This document shows, piece after piece, positions 1 through 9,118 of a stretch of 64,000 nt of DNA. The notes beneath the pieces are model-generated. The model searched no databases. It saw nothing but the letters and a program-made list of their open reading frames with translations, and was not told the DNA's origin. Position numbers and translations under genes: made by a program. Source of the stretch: Desulfurobacteriaceae bacterium (GTDB taxonomy: Bacteria; Aquificota; Aquificia; Desulfurobacteriales; Desulfurobacteriaceae). Location of the stretch: contig JAMORC010000005.1 in assembly GCA_027063785.1 (NCBI GenBank), forward strand, positions 1 through 64,000. The letters run 5' to 3'. Each line of letters begins with the position of its first letter. The first letter of the stretch is position 1.

Positions 1-2
1 AG

Positions 3-155
3 CAGGATGTTGGAAGTTATGAGAGAACGAAAAGTTTCCATATAGCACAGTTGTTTGTTTTGGCGAAATTTATCCTCTTTAATCTGGGAGTTCTCTTTTT
101 GGTATGGTGGATTTTTCAAACAGTCTCCACGTTTTCTTTACATTTTTGGAAATAA
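3..155 (+). CDS. C-terminal end of a possible membrane protein (5' end outside window)
   Basis: An open frame enters from the left edge and runs about 50 codons to a TAA at 153-155. Its translation contains a hydrophobic stretch (AQLFVLAKFILFNLGVLFLV) that looks like one transmembrane segment, followed by a short basic tail ending in HFWK. The last 40 bases overlap, tail to tail, the 3' end of the next minus-strand gene. The short tail overlap resembles other convergent junctions in this window, which is mild support. No family can be named from this fragment, and it could be a chance frame. Confidence 0.35.
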   Translation, partial: QDVGSYERTKSFHIAQLFVLAKFILFNLGVLFLVWWIFQTVSTFSLHFWK

Positions 156-460
156 GATGTAATTTTAAATGTAGCAAAATCAGAGTTTTCAATATTTTTC
201 AATTCTCTTTCAGCCTTCCAGAATACGAATGGAGTTATGGAGAGCGACTCTAAAAATTCTTCAAATTTGTTTTCTTCAATGTAATTTTTTAAGAAAAGCG
301 TGTCATAATAGGCTATATTTTTGTTATTTTTATAGAAGTTTACGTTGCACGATATTTCGAAATCGTCTAATCTGCTTTGGTCGTATAGTTTTTTCAAAAG
401 GGCATATTCTTCTTTGGCTTTTTCAAAAATCTTTCCTGCCAGCTTTTCAACATTCAACAC
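116..460 (-). CDS. Hypothetical 114-residue protein
   Basis: I do not recognise this small, charged, probably helical protein. It starts with GTG at 460, preceded by a good ribosome-binding site (GAAGGAGG, seven bases upstream). It has no signal peptide, membrane segment or cysteine motif; two cysteines occur but not in a metal-binding pattern. The sequence is rich in Lys, Glu, Phe and Asn, in keeping with the AT-rich island. It is transcribed divergently from the nucleotidyltransferase gene about 100 bases away, so the two could share a control region. Confidence 0.6.
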   Translation of the reverse strand: MLNVEKLAGKIFEKAKEEYALLKKLYDQSRLDDFEISCNVNFYKNNKNIAYYDTLFLKNYIEENKFEEFLESLSITPFVFWKAERELKNIENSDFATFKITSYFQKCKENVETV

Positions 461-566
461 GGAAAAGCCTCCTTCAATTGCTTTCTAAAGAGTTTAAGGG
501 TTTAGTAAGACGTTGAATGTCCTATAAAGTGATTAAATTTGTTTCCAAATTTTGGGAGGCCGAATT

Positions 567-1139
567 GTGAAAAGTATTCCTAAATCTGCTTTTGAAGATT
601 TCGGTAACGTTGAAAAGGTTATTAAAATCCTTAGATTGGTTTCAGAAGAATTTAGTGGCAATTATGCAGTCATAGGCGGTCTGGCGGTTCGGATTTATGT
701 AGGGGAAATCAGAAAATTAACTCCCGACATTGATTTACTCATAAAACCGGAGGTTGAAAAGAAAATTCCTTTTCTATTTTCAGAAAATTTAAGAAAAAAC
801 GTTTTTTGCGATTCTGTTTGGTTTGTAGGCAGCGCAGAAGGGGTGCAGATTGACTTCCAGATTGCAATAAAAGATTATGAAAAGGAAATTATTGAAAGTG
901 CAGAAGCTTTCAGCATCGGCGATTTTTCTGTAAAAGTAGCTAAGCCCGAATACTTAGTTTTGATGAAGCTTGGTGTTTTAAGAGAAAAAGATGAAAGAGA
1001 CATAGTTTTGCTTTTGAAGCACGGGAACCTAAACTTGAAAAAGCTATTTCAGGTTGTGAAAAGTTATCTACCTTCTGAAATCGATACGCTGGAGCAACTT
1101 GTTTTGATAAGTAAATTGAAATTTAATCAAGAATTTTAA
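567..1139 (+). CDS. Nucleotidyltransferase of the AbiEii / DUF6036-like type
   Basis: Nucleotidyltransferase-fold protein of about 190 residues. Near residue 36 it has the motif VIGGLAVRIY, then T-P-D-I-D-L-L, matching the hGG...DxD core of the polymerase-beta superfamily, and a third Asp in GVQIDFQIAI. The later stretch LVLMKLGVLREKDERDIV resembles the K...R.KD..D signature of AbiEii/DUF6036-type enzymes, many of which are toxins or antitoxins in phage defence. I prefer the GTG at 567, seven bases after a GGGAGG site; a TTG at 552 lies before that site. Ten bases separate it from the next gene, so the pair is probably co-transcribed. Substrate unknown. Confidence 0.75.
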   Translation: MKSIPKSAFEDFGNVEKVIKILRLVSEEFSGNYAVIGGLAVRIYVGEIRKLTPDIDLLIKPEVEKKIPFLFSENLRKNVFCDSVWFVGSAEGVQIDFQIAIKDYEKEIIESAEAFSIGDFSVKVAKPEYLVLMKLGVLREKDERDIVLLLKHGNLNLKKLFQVVKSYLPSEIDTLEQLVLISKLKFNQEF

Positions 1140-1150
1140 GGAGGGAAATT

Positions 1151-1924
1151 ATGGGATGGATGAAAATATTCGGCGTCGGGCAGAATAGTTGTGAACTAAT
1201 TTCTAAGTTAAGTCCTTTAGTAGAGAGGGTACGGGGGTATGATGGTAGTGAGTTAATAGAGAGAAAAGATTTAATCTGCATAAAAGGGGTTCGTGGATTG
1301 GAAGAACTTTCACACTATGTTAAAAATGGAGAATATTGCTGGTTTGTGCTTGATAAAGGTTTGGCTTTTCAGGAAGTTTTTAGAGTTGCCTGGAGAGAAA
1401 TTAAAGAGAAGATTGATTTTTGCTTAGTATTCCATCTTTTTGGAGCGCCGGATGAAAAGTTTTATTATGAATTATTGGCATATGATTCTGTAAATCATCT
1501 AATTGAACTTGCTGATGGAAATGCATCTGATACTAAAAAGAAGGCTTATGAAGTTTTAAAAGGATTGTTTCATTTAATGCTTGTTCCTTCTATAATTTGT
1601 ATGGATGTTGCCCTTATCAAATATGCTTTTTCCCGTTCTTTCCTCATAAAAGCTACATCGTTAAAGTTTAAGTTTGGCGAGTTTAAGAGCACTATAGATA
1701 AATGGTTATCCATGCTTGACTCTCAACCTAAGTTCTTATTACTTGCAGTATTTGCTTCAAATAGTGCGACCATAGATGAGATTTATGAATTTATGGGCTA
1801 TTTAGTTTCCGGTGTTTCCTCTATGGGCGAGAATTTTGAAAAAAAGAAAGATTTCTTTTGGAGCTTTTTTATAGAAGATGAGCTTCTTCCAAATCACTAT
1901 CAAATAACTTTGTTTTGGGCTTAG
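1151..1924 (+). CDS. Divergent FtsZ/tubulin-fold-like protein lacking the GTP-binding loop
   Basis: No family is obvious at first sight, but several blocks align by eye with FtsZ. The start KIFGVGQNS matches the FtsZ opening KVIGVGGGG. Residues near 140-165 (EVLKGLFHLMLVPSIICMDV) match the FtsZ helix and strand ending in PGLMNVDFADV. The end, IEDELLPNHYQITLFWA, matches FtsZ DxxLGDEVRVTVIATG. The tubulin signature GGGTGTG is absent; its position seems to be taken by LDKGLAFQEVF. At 257 residues it is shorter than FtsZ (about 320-400). I infer a degenerate, probably non-GTPase relative. ATG at 1151 follows AGGAGGG. It is likely co-transcribed with the upstream nucleotidyltransferase. Confidence 0.45.
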   Translation: MGWMKIFGVGQNSCELISKLSPLVERVRGYDGSELIERKDLICIKGVRGLEELSHYVKNGEYCWFVLDKGLAFQEVFRVAWREIKEKIDFCLVFHLFGAPDEKFYYELLAYDSVNHLIELADGNASDTKKKAYEVLKGLFHLMLVPSIICMDVALIKYAFSRSFLIKATSLKFKFGEFKSTIDKWLSMLDSQPKFLLLAVFASNSATIDEIYEFMGYLVSGVSSMGENFEKKKDFFWSFFIEDELLPNHYQITLFWA

Positions 1925-2012
1925 TTTTTGTTGCCGAATTGGTTATAAGTTATGCTTTGAGTTTGAAATTCAGGTAATTAGGCAATAATTCTATGTCCTC
2001 TATGTTACTTTT

Positions 2013-5000
2013 TTAGTTATTTTTGATTATTTCTGCTTTTTTAAATATTTTATTAATGTATGAATTATCATCTAAAAATAGTATGTTGTGCTTTTCAAAA
2101 TCATCTTTTGTGTACTTTCCTTCTCCAAATATAGTTTTGATATCCTCATAAGAAGAAGCGGATATGATAAAAGCGTTCAGTGTCAAAGTAACGGGTTCCT
2201 GTTTTCTCTTTAATTCTTTATTAATCCTCTCCTCTATTTCTTTTATATAGGAAGTGCATAGTTGAATCTTATCATCATTAAAATTCCCGAGATTTCTGAT
2301 GCCTTTTGGGTCAATAAAGACCATATTTTGTTTCTTTTCATTTCTAACCCACATAATAAAGTCAGGATAAAATCCGGAATTTATAAAAAATCCTATTCCT
2401 CGCTTTGAAAGATTTCTGAGCAGGAATACCTCTGCATTTTTGGGTAGAGTGTTACTTTTGGAAACCAGGAATTTTTTTAAATCCCTCACGAATTTTGATT
2501 CACCTTCATTCAATTTTACCGGAATTGACTTAATTTCTTCTTTATGTTTCTCCCAGATGATAAGTGGAGTATATAAATGATTGCCGAAATGTACTATGAA
2601 GGAGTTCCATTCTTTCCACTTTTCGGGAATTTTTTTGCTATCGGGATTGTAATTCTTTAGCTGTTCTACAATTTCTATTATGGTGTCTATTGACTTTTTG
2701 GGGATTTTAATAATAATTCTATTGTCCTCCGGAAACATAGTGGAATGTTTTTCCCTGTCTAAAGGTTTTGCTTCTATGTAATTCATAATTTTCCTTTTTT
2801 CTTCTTTCCTGTAGAATTTTTGAATGTAATCCCTCAAAACCATTAGAATTAAATCGTGTAGTTTCCTAATCCCATCAAAAGATGTTATTCTCAATACGGG
2901 TTTTTCATCGTCAACTTCGACTTTTAATCCTGTGGATTCGGTAATAAAAATTTCATATTTCTTAGATTTCTTAATTATATCTTTAAGCTTTTCTTTGTCT
3001 ATGATTAAGTTGAACATTCCTTTACTGATTTTGTAATTTGCAATTTCTGAATAAATTGAGTCCCAATCAAGGAGTTCAAAATAATCATCCGGTATTTCTA
3101 CGGATTTATCAATAATAGTGTCTGCATTTTTAACCTTAAAACCTCGAGCAATCGTAATTTTCGGTCTTAAGTCTATTTTAACTTTCCTTAAGATATTTTC
3201 ATCAACTTCAAGTTTTACAGTATGTTTAAGGAAGTCAAAGTCTTCTTTTGTTTCGATTGTATAAATTTTCCTTTCCCATTTTCTTGATTCGTTGAAGATA
3301 ATTGGAATGATTATTTCTTCATAGTTCACTTCTTCTTTTTCTATTGTGTTAAGGAATGTATTCATGTAATTAGCATTTAAGCCGAAAATGAAAAGGGTTT
3401 GCAGTATTTTTAGTTTATAATCCGGATTTTCTTCTCTTTTTAGCGAATAGTTTTTGCCTTTAAGTCTTACTCCTCTGCCAAATAGTTGAATAATCTGAGG
3501 ACCTTCGCTCTTTCCTATATTTATTAAACACATGTTTGAAACTCTCCAGGAGTTCCAACCTTCAATAAATTTTTTAGAACCGATGAGAATGTTTATGGGA
3601 GAATCAGTTTCATTTATTCTAAAAAACAGGGATTCAGTAAAATGGTCTGTATCTATTTTGACTTCAATCCCTGATTCCTCGATTAGCTTCTTCTTTAAGG
3701 AACGTACGTCTCCAACGTTAATAACACCGAAATACTCTTTGTCTGTTTTAAGTCCTATTTCTCCTTCGGCGTTTTTTATTTCGTAAATTTTTAATTTTCC
3801 CTTTCCTCCGAAAACTTTTTGATAAATATCTTCGGTAACTTCATTTACGGGCAACTTTCTTATAAGTTCAAATTTGCCTTTAAAGATATCATTTCCTTCA
3901 TTGTCTATGAGACCCGATTTTCCCTCTGTGATTTTTGCTATATTTTCTTTTAGATAATTTTCATCGCTTGTTATCCTGTTTAAAAACCGAATTATTTCAA
4001 CTATGTCGGAATTTATGCCTTTTCCGGAAACTTTGCTTCCGACAAAAATCCATAGCGGTTTTTCTATGTTATACTCTTTTAATTCCTCTTTATATTTGTC
4101 ATAAATGAATAACTGTTCGTAAAAAGACAATAATCCTGCGGTGAGCAATAAATCTTTTGGGATTTCCGTATAAGCGTTCTCTTTAATATTGTAAACATAA
4201 AAGTCTTTTCCGTATCCGTCTGTGTAGAAGTATTTGTAGGAGTAATCAAAAATTATTGCTTTTCCGTACTCCTCAAGTAGGTCTTTGTTTTTCCCTATGA
4301 TTTGCCCAAAGGTGGCTGAATATTCAAAGATGAATCCGTTTTTGCCAATTTCCTCTCTTAACTTTTTCCACTTTTGTTCCTCTGATTTTTGCCCCTTGTG
4401 TCCTTCATCAATAAAAACTAAGTTTTTGCCGTCAAAATAAGAGATATCAATACTTACACCTTCTCCTTTCTTCTCTTGTGTAAGTTTATGAATGTCTATG
4501 ATAAAGATTTCCCCTTTTTTTGTTTTTAAATTGTCAATATTTCCGTCGTAGAGTTTACAGGGAATTCCACTCTGTTTTAGTTCTTCATGGTGCTGTCTGG
4601 AGAGACCTTCGTTCGGAGTTATTAAGATTATATTGTCCCAGCTGTTTTGAGAGTATTTAAGAATCTGCCAGTAATTTATGTGCATTATCAGAGTTTTTCC
4701 GCTTCCCGTTGCCATCCAGAAGGCGATTTTTCTAAGGTCTTTTTCTGTGAAAGGTGGTATTTTCGTTTTGTTTTCTCTATTGAACGCTTCTAAAAATTCG
4801 TTTAGTTCTTTTAAAAATCCTTCTTTGTCATTATAGAGCCTGTGAAGAAAAATTTCTGCAAATAAAACCGCCAGATATTGAAAATATTTTAAATTAAAAT
4901 TTGGCTGTTTTCTGTTTTTTCTAAGTGTTTCGACATATTCTCTAATTGCTTTATCAAAGTTTATAAGCTGAACTTCCCATTCAGGTTTAAGAGCGACCAG

Positions 5001-5147
5001 AATATCAACAAAAAAGCTTCTTCCTGCGCTATCGTATCCTTCTGCGGTATCTTTTAACTTTTTACTTAATTCGTTAAAACTATTAAATCCAAAAAGATTT
5101 AGGAGGTATTTGTTTAAAACAAGATGCTTTTCAAGATTCAAGCTCAT
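2013..5147 (-). CDS. res: Type III restriction enzyme, Res (helicase-nuclease) subunit
   Basis: Superfamily 2 helicase-nuclease that translocates on DNA and cleaves with the Mod partner. Walker A is WMATGSGKT (about residue 147), the Walker B/DEAD-box equivalent is VFIDEGHKG, and a late helicase motif is QLFGRGVRLKG. Near the C terminus, YPDFIMWV followed by MVFIDPKG forms a PD-(D/E)xK nuclease core. The length of about 1044 residues is normal for Res. Start choice is uncertain: ATG 5147 has AAGG and GGGAGG upstream, while an in-frame TTG at 5189 would extend it by 14 residues; both overlap the 3' end of hepT. It is the last gene of the mod-mntA-hepT-res operon. The Walker and nuclease motifs look intact. 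Confidence 0.9.
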   Translation of the reverse strand: MSLNLEKHLVLNKYLLNLFGFNSFNELSKKLKDTAEGYDSAGRSFFVDILVALKPEWEVQLINFDKAIREYVETLRKNRKQPNFNLKYFQYLAVLFAEIFLHRLYNDKEGFLKELNEFLEAFNRENKTKIPPFTEKDLRKIAFWMATGSGKTLIMHINYWQILKYSQNSWDNIILITPNEGLSRQHHEELKQSGIPCKLYDGNIDNLKTKKGEIFIIDIHKLTQEKKGEGVSIDISYFDGKNLVFIDEGHKGQKSEEQKWKKLREEIGKNGFIFEYSATFGQIIGKNKDLLEEYGKAIIFDYSYKYFYTDGYGKDFYVYNIKENAYTEIPKDLLLTAGLLSFYEQLFIYDKYKEELKEYNIEKPLWIFVGSKVSGKGINSDIVEIIRFLNRITSDENYLKENIAKITEGKSGLIDNEGNDIFKGKFELIRKLPVNEVTEDIYQKVFGGKGKLKIYEIKNAEGEIGLKTDKEYFGVINVGDVRSLKKKLIEESGIEVKIDTDHFTESLFFRINETDSPINILIGSKKFIEGWNSWRVSNMCLINIGKSEGPQIIQLFGRGVRLKGKNYSLKREENPDYKLKILQTLFIFGLNANYMNTFLNTIEKEEVNYEEIIIPIIFNESRKWERKIYTIETKEDFDFLKHTVKLEVDENILRKVKIDLRPKITIARGFKVKNADTIIDKSVEIPDDYFELLDWDSIYSEIANYKISKGMFNLIIDKEKLKDIIKKSKKYEIFITESTGLKVEVDDEKPVLRITSFDGIRKLHDLILMVLRDYIQKFYRKEEKRKIMNYIEAKPLDREKHSTMFPEDNRIIIKIPKKSIDTIIEIVEQLKNYNPDSKKIPEKWKEWNSFIVHFGNHLYTPLIIWEKHKEEIKSIPVKLNEGESKFVRDLKKFLVSKSNTLPKNAEVFLLRNLSKRGIGFFINSGFYPDFIMWVRNEKKQNMVFIDPKGIRNLGNFNDDKIQLCTSYIKEIEERINKELKRKQEPVTLTLNAFIISASSYEDIKTIFGEGKYTKDDFEKHNILFLDDNSYINKIFKKAEIIKNN

Positions 5148-5496
5148 CCTCCCAGCCTTCATTTTTGATAATATTTCTGAGCTTTTCAAAAAGTACAGGG
5201 ATATCCTCGTTTACTATATCCCAAACAACTTCTTTATCAATACCAAAATAAAAGTGTATAAACTTATCCCTTGTGCGTGCTATTTCGTTCCATTCTACAT
5301 CTGTATGTTTTTTCCTAAATTCCTGTGATATGTTTTTGACCGCTTCTCCGAGGATTTCAATATTCCTGATTACAGCATCTACAGTTTTACTGTCTTTTTC
5401 AAAATCCTTAAACGACAAACCTTTAGTATATTCTAAAATTTTCTGGCATGATAAAAACATGTCCAGAACAAACTCTTTATCTCCTCTGTTATACAT
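5131..5496 (-). CDS. hepT: HepT-family toxin (HEPN ribonuclease, former DUF86)
   Basis: A 121-residue all-helical HEPN protein. The catalytic Rx4HxY motif of HepT RNases is present as RDKFIHFY near residue 81. In characterised pairs the cognate MntA antitoxin adds AMP to the Tyr of this motif and so neutralises the toxin. The ATG at 5496 overlaps the end of mntA by eight bases, and its 3' end overlaps the start of res. The order antitoxin-toxin, both inside a type III restriction operon, suggests the pair was inserted into or co-evolved with the operon. No truncation is visible. Confidence 0.9.
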   Translation of the reverse strand: MYNRGDKEFVLDMFLSCQKILEYTKGLSFKDFEKDSKTVDAVIRNIEILGEAVKNISQEFRKKHTDVEWNEIARTRDKFIHFYFGIDKEVVWDIVNEDIPVLFEKLRNIIKNEGWEDELES

Positions 5497-5791
5497 ATTC
5501 CACCTCTCTTTTTATTCTTTCTCTCACAGATTTAATCCTTATGCTTTCAATTCCTCCCGGCGTTAGAATATCTATTTCTCTATGGAAAAGGTTTTCTAAA
5601 AACTCGATCAACCCACCAAAATTCTTAAAAGTAGCTTTCCCCTCTTCAAATTCAACAACAAAATCAATATCGCTTTTTTCGTTAGCTTCATCTCTCACCA
5701 CAGAACCAAAAAGTCCTATTCTCTTTACACCGTATTTTTCTATATCCTTTCTGTGTTTTCTTAAAAGTTCTATAACCTCTTTCTTCCTCAT
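5489..5791 (-). CDS. mntA: MntA-family antitoxin (minimal nucleotidyltransferase)
   Basis: A 100-residue minimal nucleotidyltransferase. The defining GSx10DxD motif is exact: GSVVRDEANEKSDID near residues 29-43, with a later Asp in HREIDILT completing the metal triad. In studied systems it AMPylates HepT using ATP. Its ATG forms an ATGA overlap with the stop of mod and follows GAGAGGG, so translation is probably coupled to the methyltransferase. Its tail overlaps hepT by eight bases. All active-site residues visible here are retained. Confidence 0.9.
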   Translation of the reverse strand: MRKKEVIELLRKHRKDIEKYGVKRIGLFGSVVRDEANEKSDIDFVVEFEEGKATFKNFGGLIEFLENLFHREIDILTPGGIESIRIKSVRERIKREVEYV

Positions 5792-8700
5792 GTTTCCACC
5801 CTCTCAAACATTAATGATTTAAACAAAGGTTCTATGTGCCTGAATCCTTTGACAAGTGCGTCTCCGTTAATGTAAATTTCGTCGGGATTAAAATCTTTCA
5901 GGTTCTCTTCAATGATTTCCCTATCTCTTTCAAAGTTAATATCCTTAATACTTCTCCAGACAACTGCCACTTTCTTCCTGTCTTTTTCTCCGAAAACAAA
6001 GACATATCTTCTGCCGTTTTCTTTCAGCATTCTATAGCCTTTTAAATGAAGTCCTAAAAGGTAGTTGAAAGTTTCAACTAAATCAACATTAACTGTTTTT
6101 TGCCGGTAATTTTCGATGATTTTGATTTTGTAGTTAAACGGGTCTTTCAGTTCTTTAAGATTTAAGAAGGTTTTATTCTCTTTTGTCTCCCACTCAAGCA
6201 TGTATTTAACAAAGTAGTCGGGAAGCTCTAAAAGAATCTTCTTTTGCCTTTCGTCCTGCTTTTCTTCAAATTCAATGTTTTCTAATGCATCTTCGTATTG
6301 TTCCAATGTGTGGTATTGGAAGAAAACTCCTGTTCCGTCCATATCTTGTGGTTTTCCTTCTTTCCAGTTAAGCGAGTATGCAATCTTCTTAATTCGTGGA
6401 ATAACTACCGTGTCAAAGTAGTCGGCTAATTCCACAAGAATAAATTTTCTTTTTCCGCCGTCTTCCTTATTTAGTTTTATAACGGCATGAGCAGTTGTTC
6501 CAGAACCTGCAAAGAAATCAAGAATGAGACTATCTGGATTATGTGAGACGGCTCCGATAAGTTCCATGTAAAGAGAAACTGGATGGCAATATGGGAAATT
6601 CTCAAGTCCCAATGCATCAAGGTCAGCTTTTCCACGTTTAGCATCTTGAATAACTGAAGTAATTTGCCTTTTATACTCCTCAGTCAAAAGTTTTTTCTGT
6701 CTTGGCTGAGTAGTTTCATCCGGCCCAAAAACAATCTCTCCTCTTTTTACCATTGCTTGAAGGGTCTCTGGAGTGCGGGAAAAACCGTTTGGCGGGACAG
6801 GACAAGGTTTCCCCGTAACTGGATGAATTAAAGGGATAAAGAATTTAGGGTCAGTTCTCGGTTCAGGAGCTCTTAGACTTACTGTTTGGTATATGCGTCC
6901 ATCGTCATCTAAATATCGATAAGCCTTTTCTCCTCCGCTCAAATTGGGATTCTTTGTAACCCATTCTGCGTATTCCTTTTTCGCTTCTTCGGTAACACCT
7001 CCATATTTTTCTACTATTTCTCTTGCCTTGTTGAGCATGAGCTTTATGTTCCTATTTCTTAAATAGATTGGTTTCTTGGTATTTGTCCTCCAGATGATAT
7101 ACTCATGTTGAAGAGCAACACCACGACTTGCAGTCATCGGATTCCTTTTATCCCATACTACCGTTCCAGCATTCGCAAGTGGAAATTGTTCGAACAAAAG
7201 ATGAAGCCTTTCATACTCGTTTTCGTCTATATGGCATTGAAAAGAACCTTCCGGTTTTAGTAGAGGAATACTTATGGAAATTCTGTTTTCCATCATTGTA
7301 AGCCAACTGGAGTGGCGATAATTGTTTTTGTAAAGGAAGCCACTTGTCAAAGTGTTATAAGGAGGGTCAATGTGAATGCAGTCAATTTTTTCTTTAAACT
7401 TGTTAGTTAAAAGATTCAACGCCTGCCAGTTTTCTGATTTGATTAAAGTTCCGTCAAGGATTTCATCTAAATCGTTATTTCTGCTTAAAGCAACCAGTAA
7501 CTTCCACTTAAAATCGTCGTTAAAATACTTCGTATCAAGCGGTAACTTTTTCCACTCTTTGCCGTTTAACTGCAGTTGTTCGTTGTTCTCAAGCAAGTCA
7601 TCTTTACTTTTAACTTCAATTCCAAATAATTCTTTCCATTCTTCTAACTGCTTTTTGTTATTTAGAATTTCATCTAAAATACTTTCTAAAAACTCTTCTC
7701 CCGCATATTCTTTAATCTTATCCAAAGTAATTACGTAATGCGTATCAATAACAAATTTTTTCTTCTCCCACAGTTTCTTCTGAAAGTTTTCAATCTGTGC
7801 CAGAAATTCAATTATCTTTAAAGCAATCTTTCTAAACGCTCTAACTCCAATTAAATAGAGTCTCAATCTGTCAAAATAACCGCTTTCTTCCAAAATTCTT
7901 AAATCTTCCAGATTTAAAAACTCATTTTTAATGTAAAAATCCAATTCTCTTTCCAGAAAGCCTTTTAAATCTTTGTGAATGAAATAGTCTGTTGTGTTTC
8001 TTCTTGTGTATTTGTAAAGGTGCTTTTCAATATACGTTTTTCCGGTTTTAGAATTTGGGTCTTTTTCAAAAATCAATCTTGCCACGCTGTTTTTCGGTAT
8101 TTTTTTCTTTAAAATCTCCACTGTCCCTTCGTTTATCTTATCCTGAGAGGCTGACTGTCCGTGTTTGTATTTCTCTTTTTCCTTTTCGGTTAATCCTCTA
8201 TATTCAAAATAGATATTTAGCTCTCTCTTCTCTTTGTCAAAATCAAAAACTTTTTTGCTTAAAACGAAAAATTTCTTCTCAGATGACTTAACATTTCCCT
8301 TTTCTTCCTCAGCTTCCACAACTCTAAAATTTACAGTTAAGTCTTTGACTTTAAAAGAATATCTTCTGAAATATTCCGTAGTTTTGATGTAATATTGGTC
8401 TTTATTAGCCCAGTAAAGTAAAACCTCTTCACCGTTATAGGGAATAACATATTTTTCGTTCTTTCCGTATCTTCTTTTGCTTATAAAGTCTCCTTTGTCG
8501 TAATACCTTGAGAAGAAGTTAATTAAATGATTATAAATTTCCTTCTCTAAATCTTCCGAAATTTTTATTTCTTCTATCTGTCTTTTTCTCTCGTAATATT
8601 CCCTTCCCAAAGGGGTGTTTTTGAACTCCTCTTTTAACTCTCCATTTACAAAAGCATTTTCTCCAAGAGCTTCTTTTATCTTTTGTTTTATTTTCTCAAA

Positions 8701-8916
8701 CTCCGCTTTTATCTTTTCTATTTCTTCTTCTCCAGCCAACTCTAACTGTTTTACGACTTCTTCAATTAGCTCTTTTTCAATAAATTTCTCAATCTCCTTG
8801 CGCTTATAGTTCATTATTCTGTAAATTCCGAAATCTAAATCCTCATTCTCAAATTGAAAGATTTCCCTAAGTTTTGCTTTCAATTTTTCTTTCAGTTCGG
8901 TTTTGCTGTCCAACAT
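5788..8916 (-). CDS. mod: Type III restriction-modification DNA methyltransferase (Mod)
   Basis: Adenine-specific DNA methyltransferase and specificity subunit. The catalytic motif IV appears as HIDPPYNTL around residue 520, and the SAM-binding motif I as LDFFAGSGTTAH around residue 790. DPPY before FxGxG is the beta-class order typical of Mod. About 450 N-terminal residues, mostly helical, precede the catalytic core, making this longer (about 1042) than many Mods. I prefer ATG 8916, eight bases after GGAGGT; an ATG at 8931 precedes that site. It heads the mod-mntA-hepT-res operon. TRD boundaries cannot be set from sequence alone, so the recognition site is unknown. Confidence 0.9.
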   Translation of the reverse strand: MLDSKTELKEKLKAKLREIFQFENEDLDFGIYRIMNYKRKEIEKFIEKELIEEVVKQLELAGEEEIEKIKAEFEKIKQKIKEALGENAFVNGELKEEFKNTPLGREYYERKRQIEEIKISEDLEKEIYNHLINFFSRYYDKGDFISKRRYGKNEKYVIPYNGEEVLLYWANKDQYYIKTTEYFRRYSFKVKDLTVNFRVVEAEEEKGNVKSSEKKFFVLSKKVFDFDKEKRELNIYFEYRGLTEKEKEKYKHGQSASQDKINEGTVEILKKKIPKNSVARLIFEKDPNSKTGKTYIEKHLYKYTRRNTTDYFIHKDLKGFLERELDFYIKNEFLNLEDLRILEESGYFDRLRLYLIGVRAFRKIALKIIEFLAQIENFQKKLWEKKKFVIDTHYVITLDKIKEYAGEEFLESILDEILNNKKQLEEWKELFGIEVKSKDDLLENNEQLQLNGKEWKKLPLDTKYFNDDFKWKLLVALSRNNDLDEILDGTLIKSENWQALNLLTNKFKEKIDCIHIDPPYNTLTSGFLYKNNYRHSSWLTMMENRISISIPLLKPEGSFQCHIDENEYERLHLLFEQFPLANAGTVVWDKRNPMTASRGVALQHEYIIWRTNTKKPIYLRNRNIKLMLNKAREIVEKYGGVTEEAKKEYAEWVTKNPNLSGGEKAYRYLDDDGRIYQTVSLRAPEPRTDPKFFIPLIHPVTGKPCPVPPNGFSRTPETLQAMVKRGEIVFGPDETTQPRQKKLLTEEYKRQITSVIQDAKRGKADLDALGLENFPYCHPVSLYMELIGAVSHNPDSLILDFFAGSGTTAHAVIKLNKEDGGKRKFILVELADYFDTVVIPRIKKIAYSLNWKEGKPQDMDGTGVFFQYHTLEQYEDALENIEFEEKQDERQKKILLELPDYFVKYMLEWETKENKTFLNLKELKDPFNYKIKIIENYRQKTVNVDLVETFNYLLGLHLKGYRMLKENGRRYVFVFGEKDRKKVAVVWRSIKDINFERDREIIEENLKDFNPDEIYINGDALVKGFRHIEPLFKSLMFERVET

Positions 8917-8940
8917 ACCTTTTACCTCCATCTGATTCCG

Positions 8941-8967
8941 GCAGAAATCCTTCTCTGGAATTTCTGC
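8941..8967. repeat. Inverted repeat upstream of mod
   Basis: GCAGAAATCC (8941-8950) and GGAATTTCTGC (8957-8967) are near-perfect inverted arms with a six-base gap TTCTCT and one unpaired base. They lie 10-36 bases upstream of the outer mod start, so this could be an operator or a leader hairpin of the restriction operon. There is no T-run, so it is not a convincing terminator. The rest of 8932-9118 shows nothing I can name. Confidence 0.45.
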
Positions 8968-9118
8968 ATTTTAGAAAACGTCTGAAAAGGCGGACTTAAC
9001 GGTTTTATAAAAATGATAAGCGCTTACTGTGAACATTACCGCAAGTTACTCTGCAGAAAAGAACCTTCGCCATTCCTTGTCTCCCGGAAGCACTGCAAGA
9101 GATTATAACACGATACTT

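Noticed and set aside
1925-2012. Small RNA or promoter in the gap between the FtsZ-like gene and res
   Set aside because: No hairpin with T-run and no promoter-like pair was visible; the two genes converge here.
8941-8967. Inverted repeat before mod as a terminator
   Set aside because: No T-run follows on either strand; it is kept only as a repeat or possible operator.
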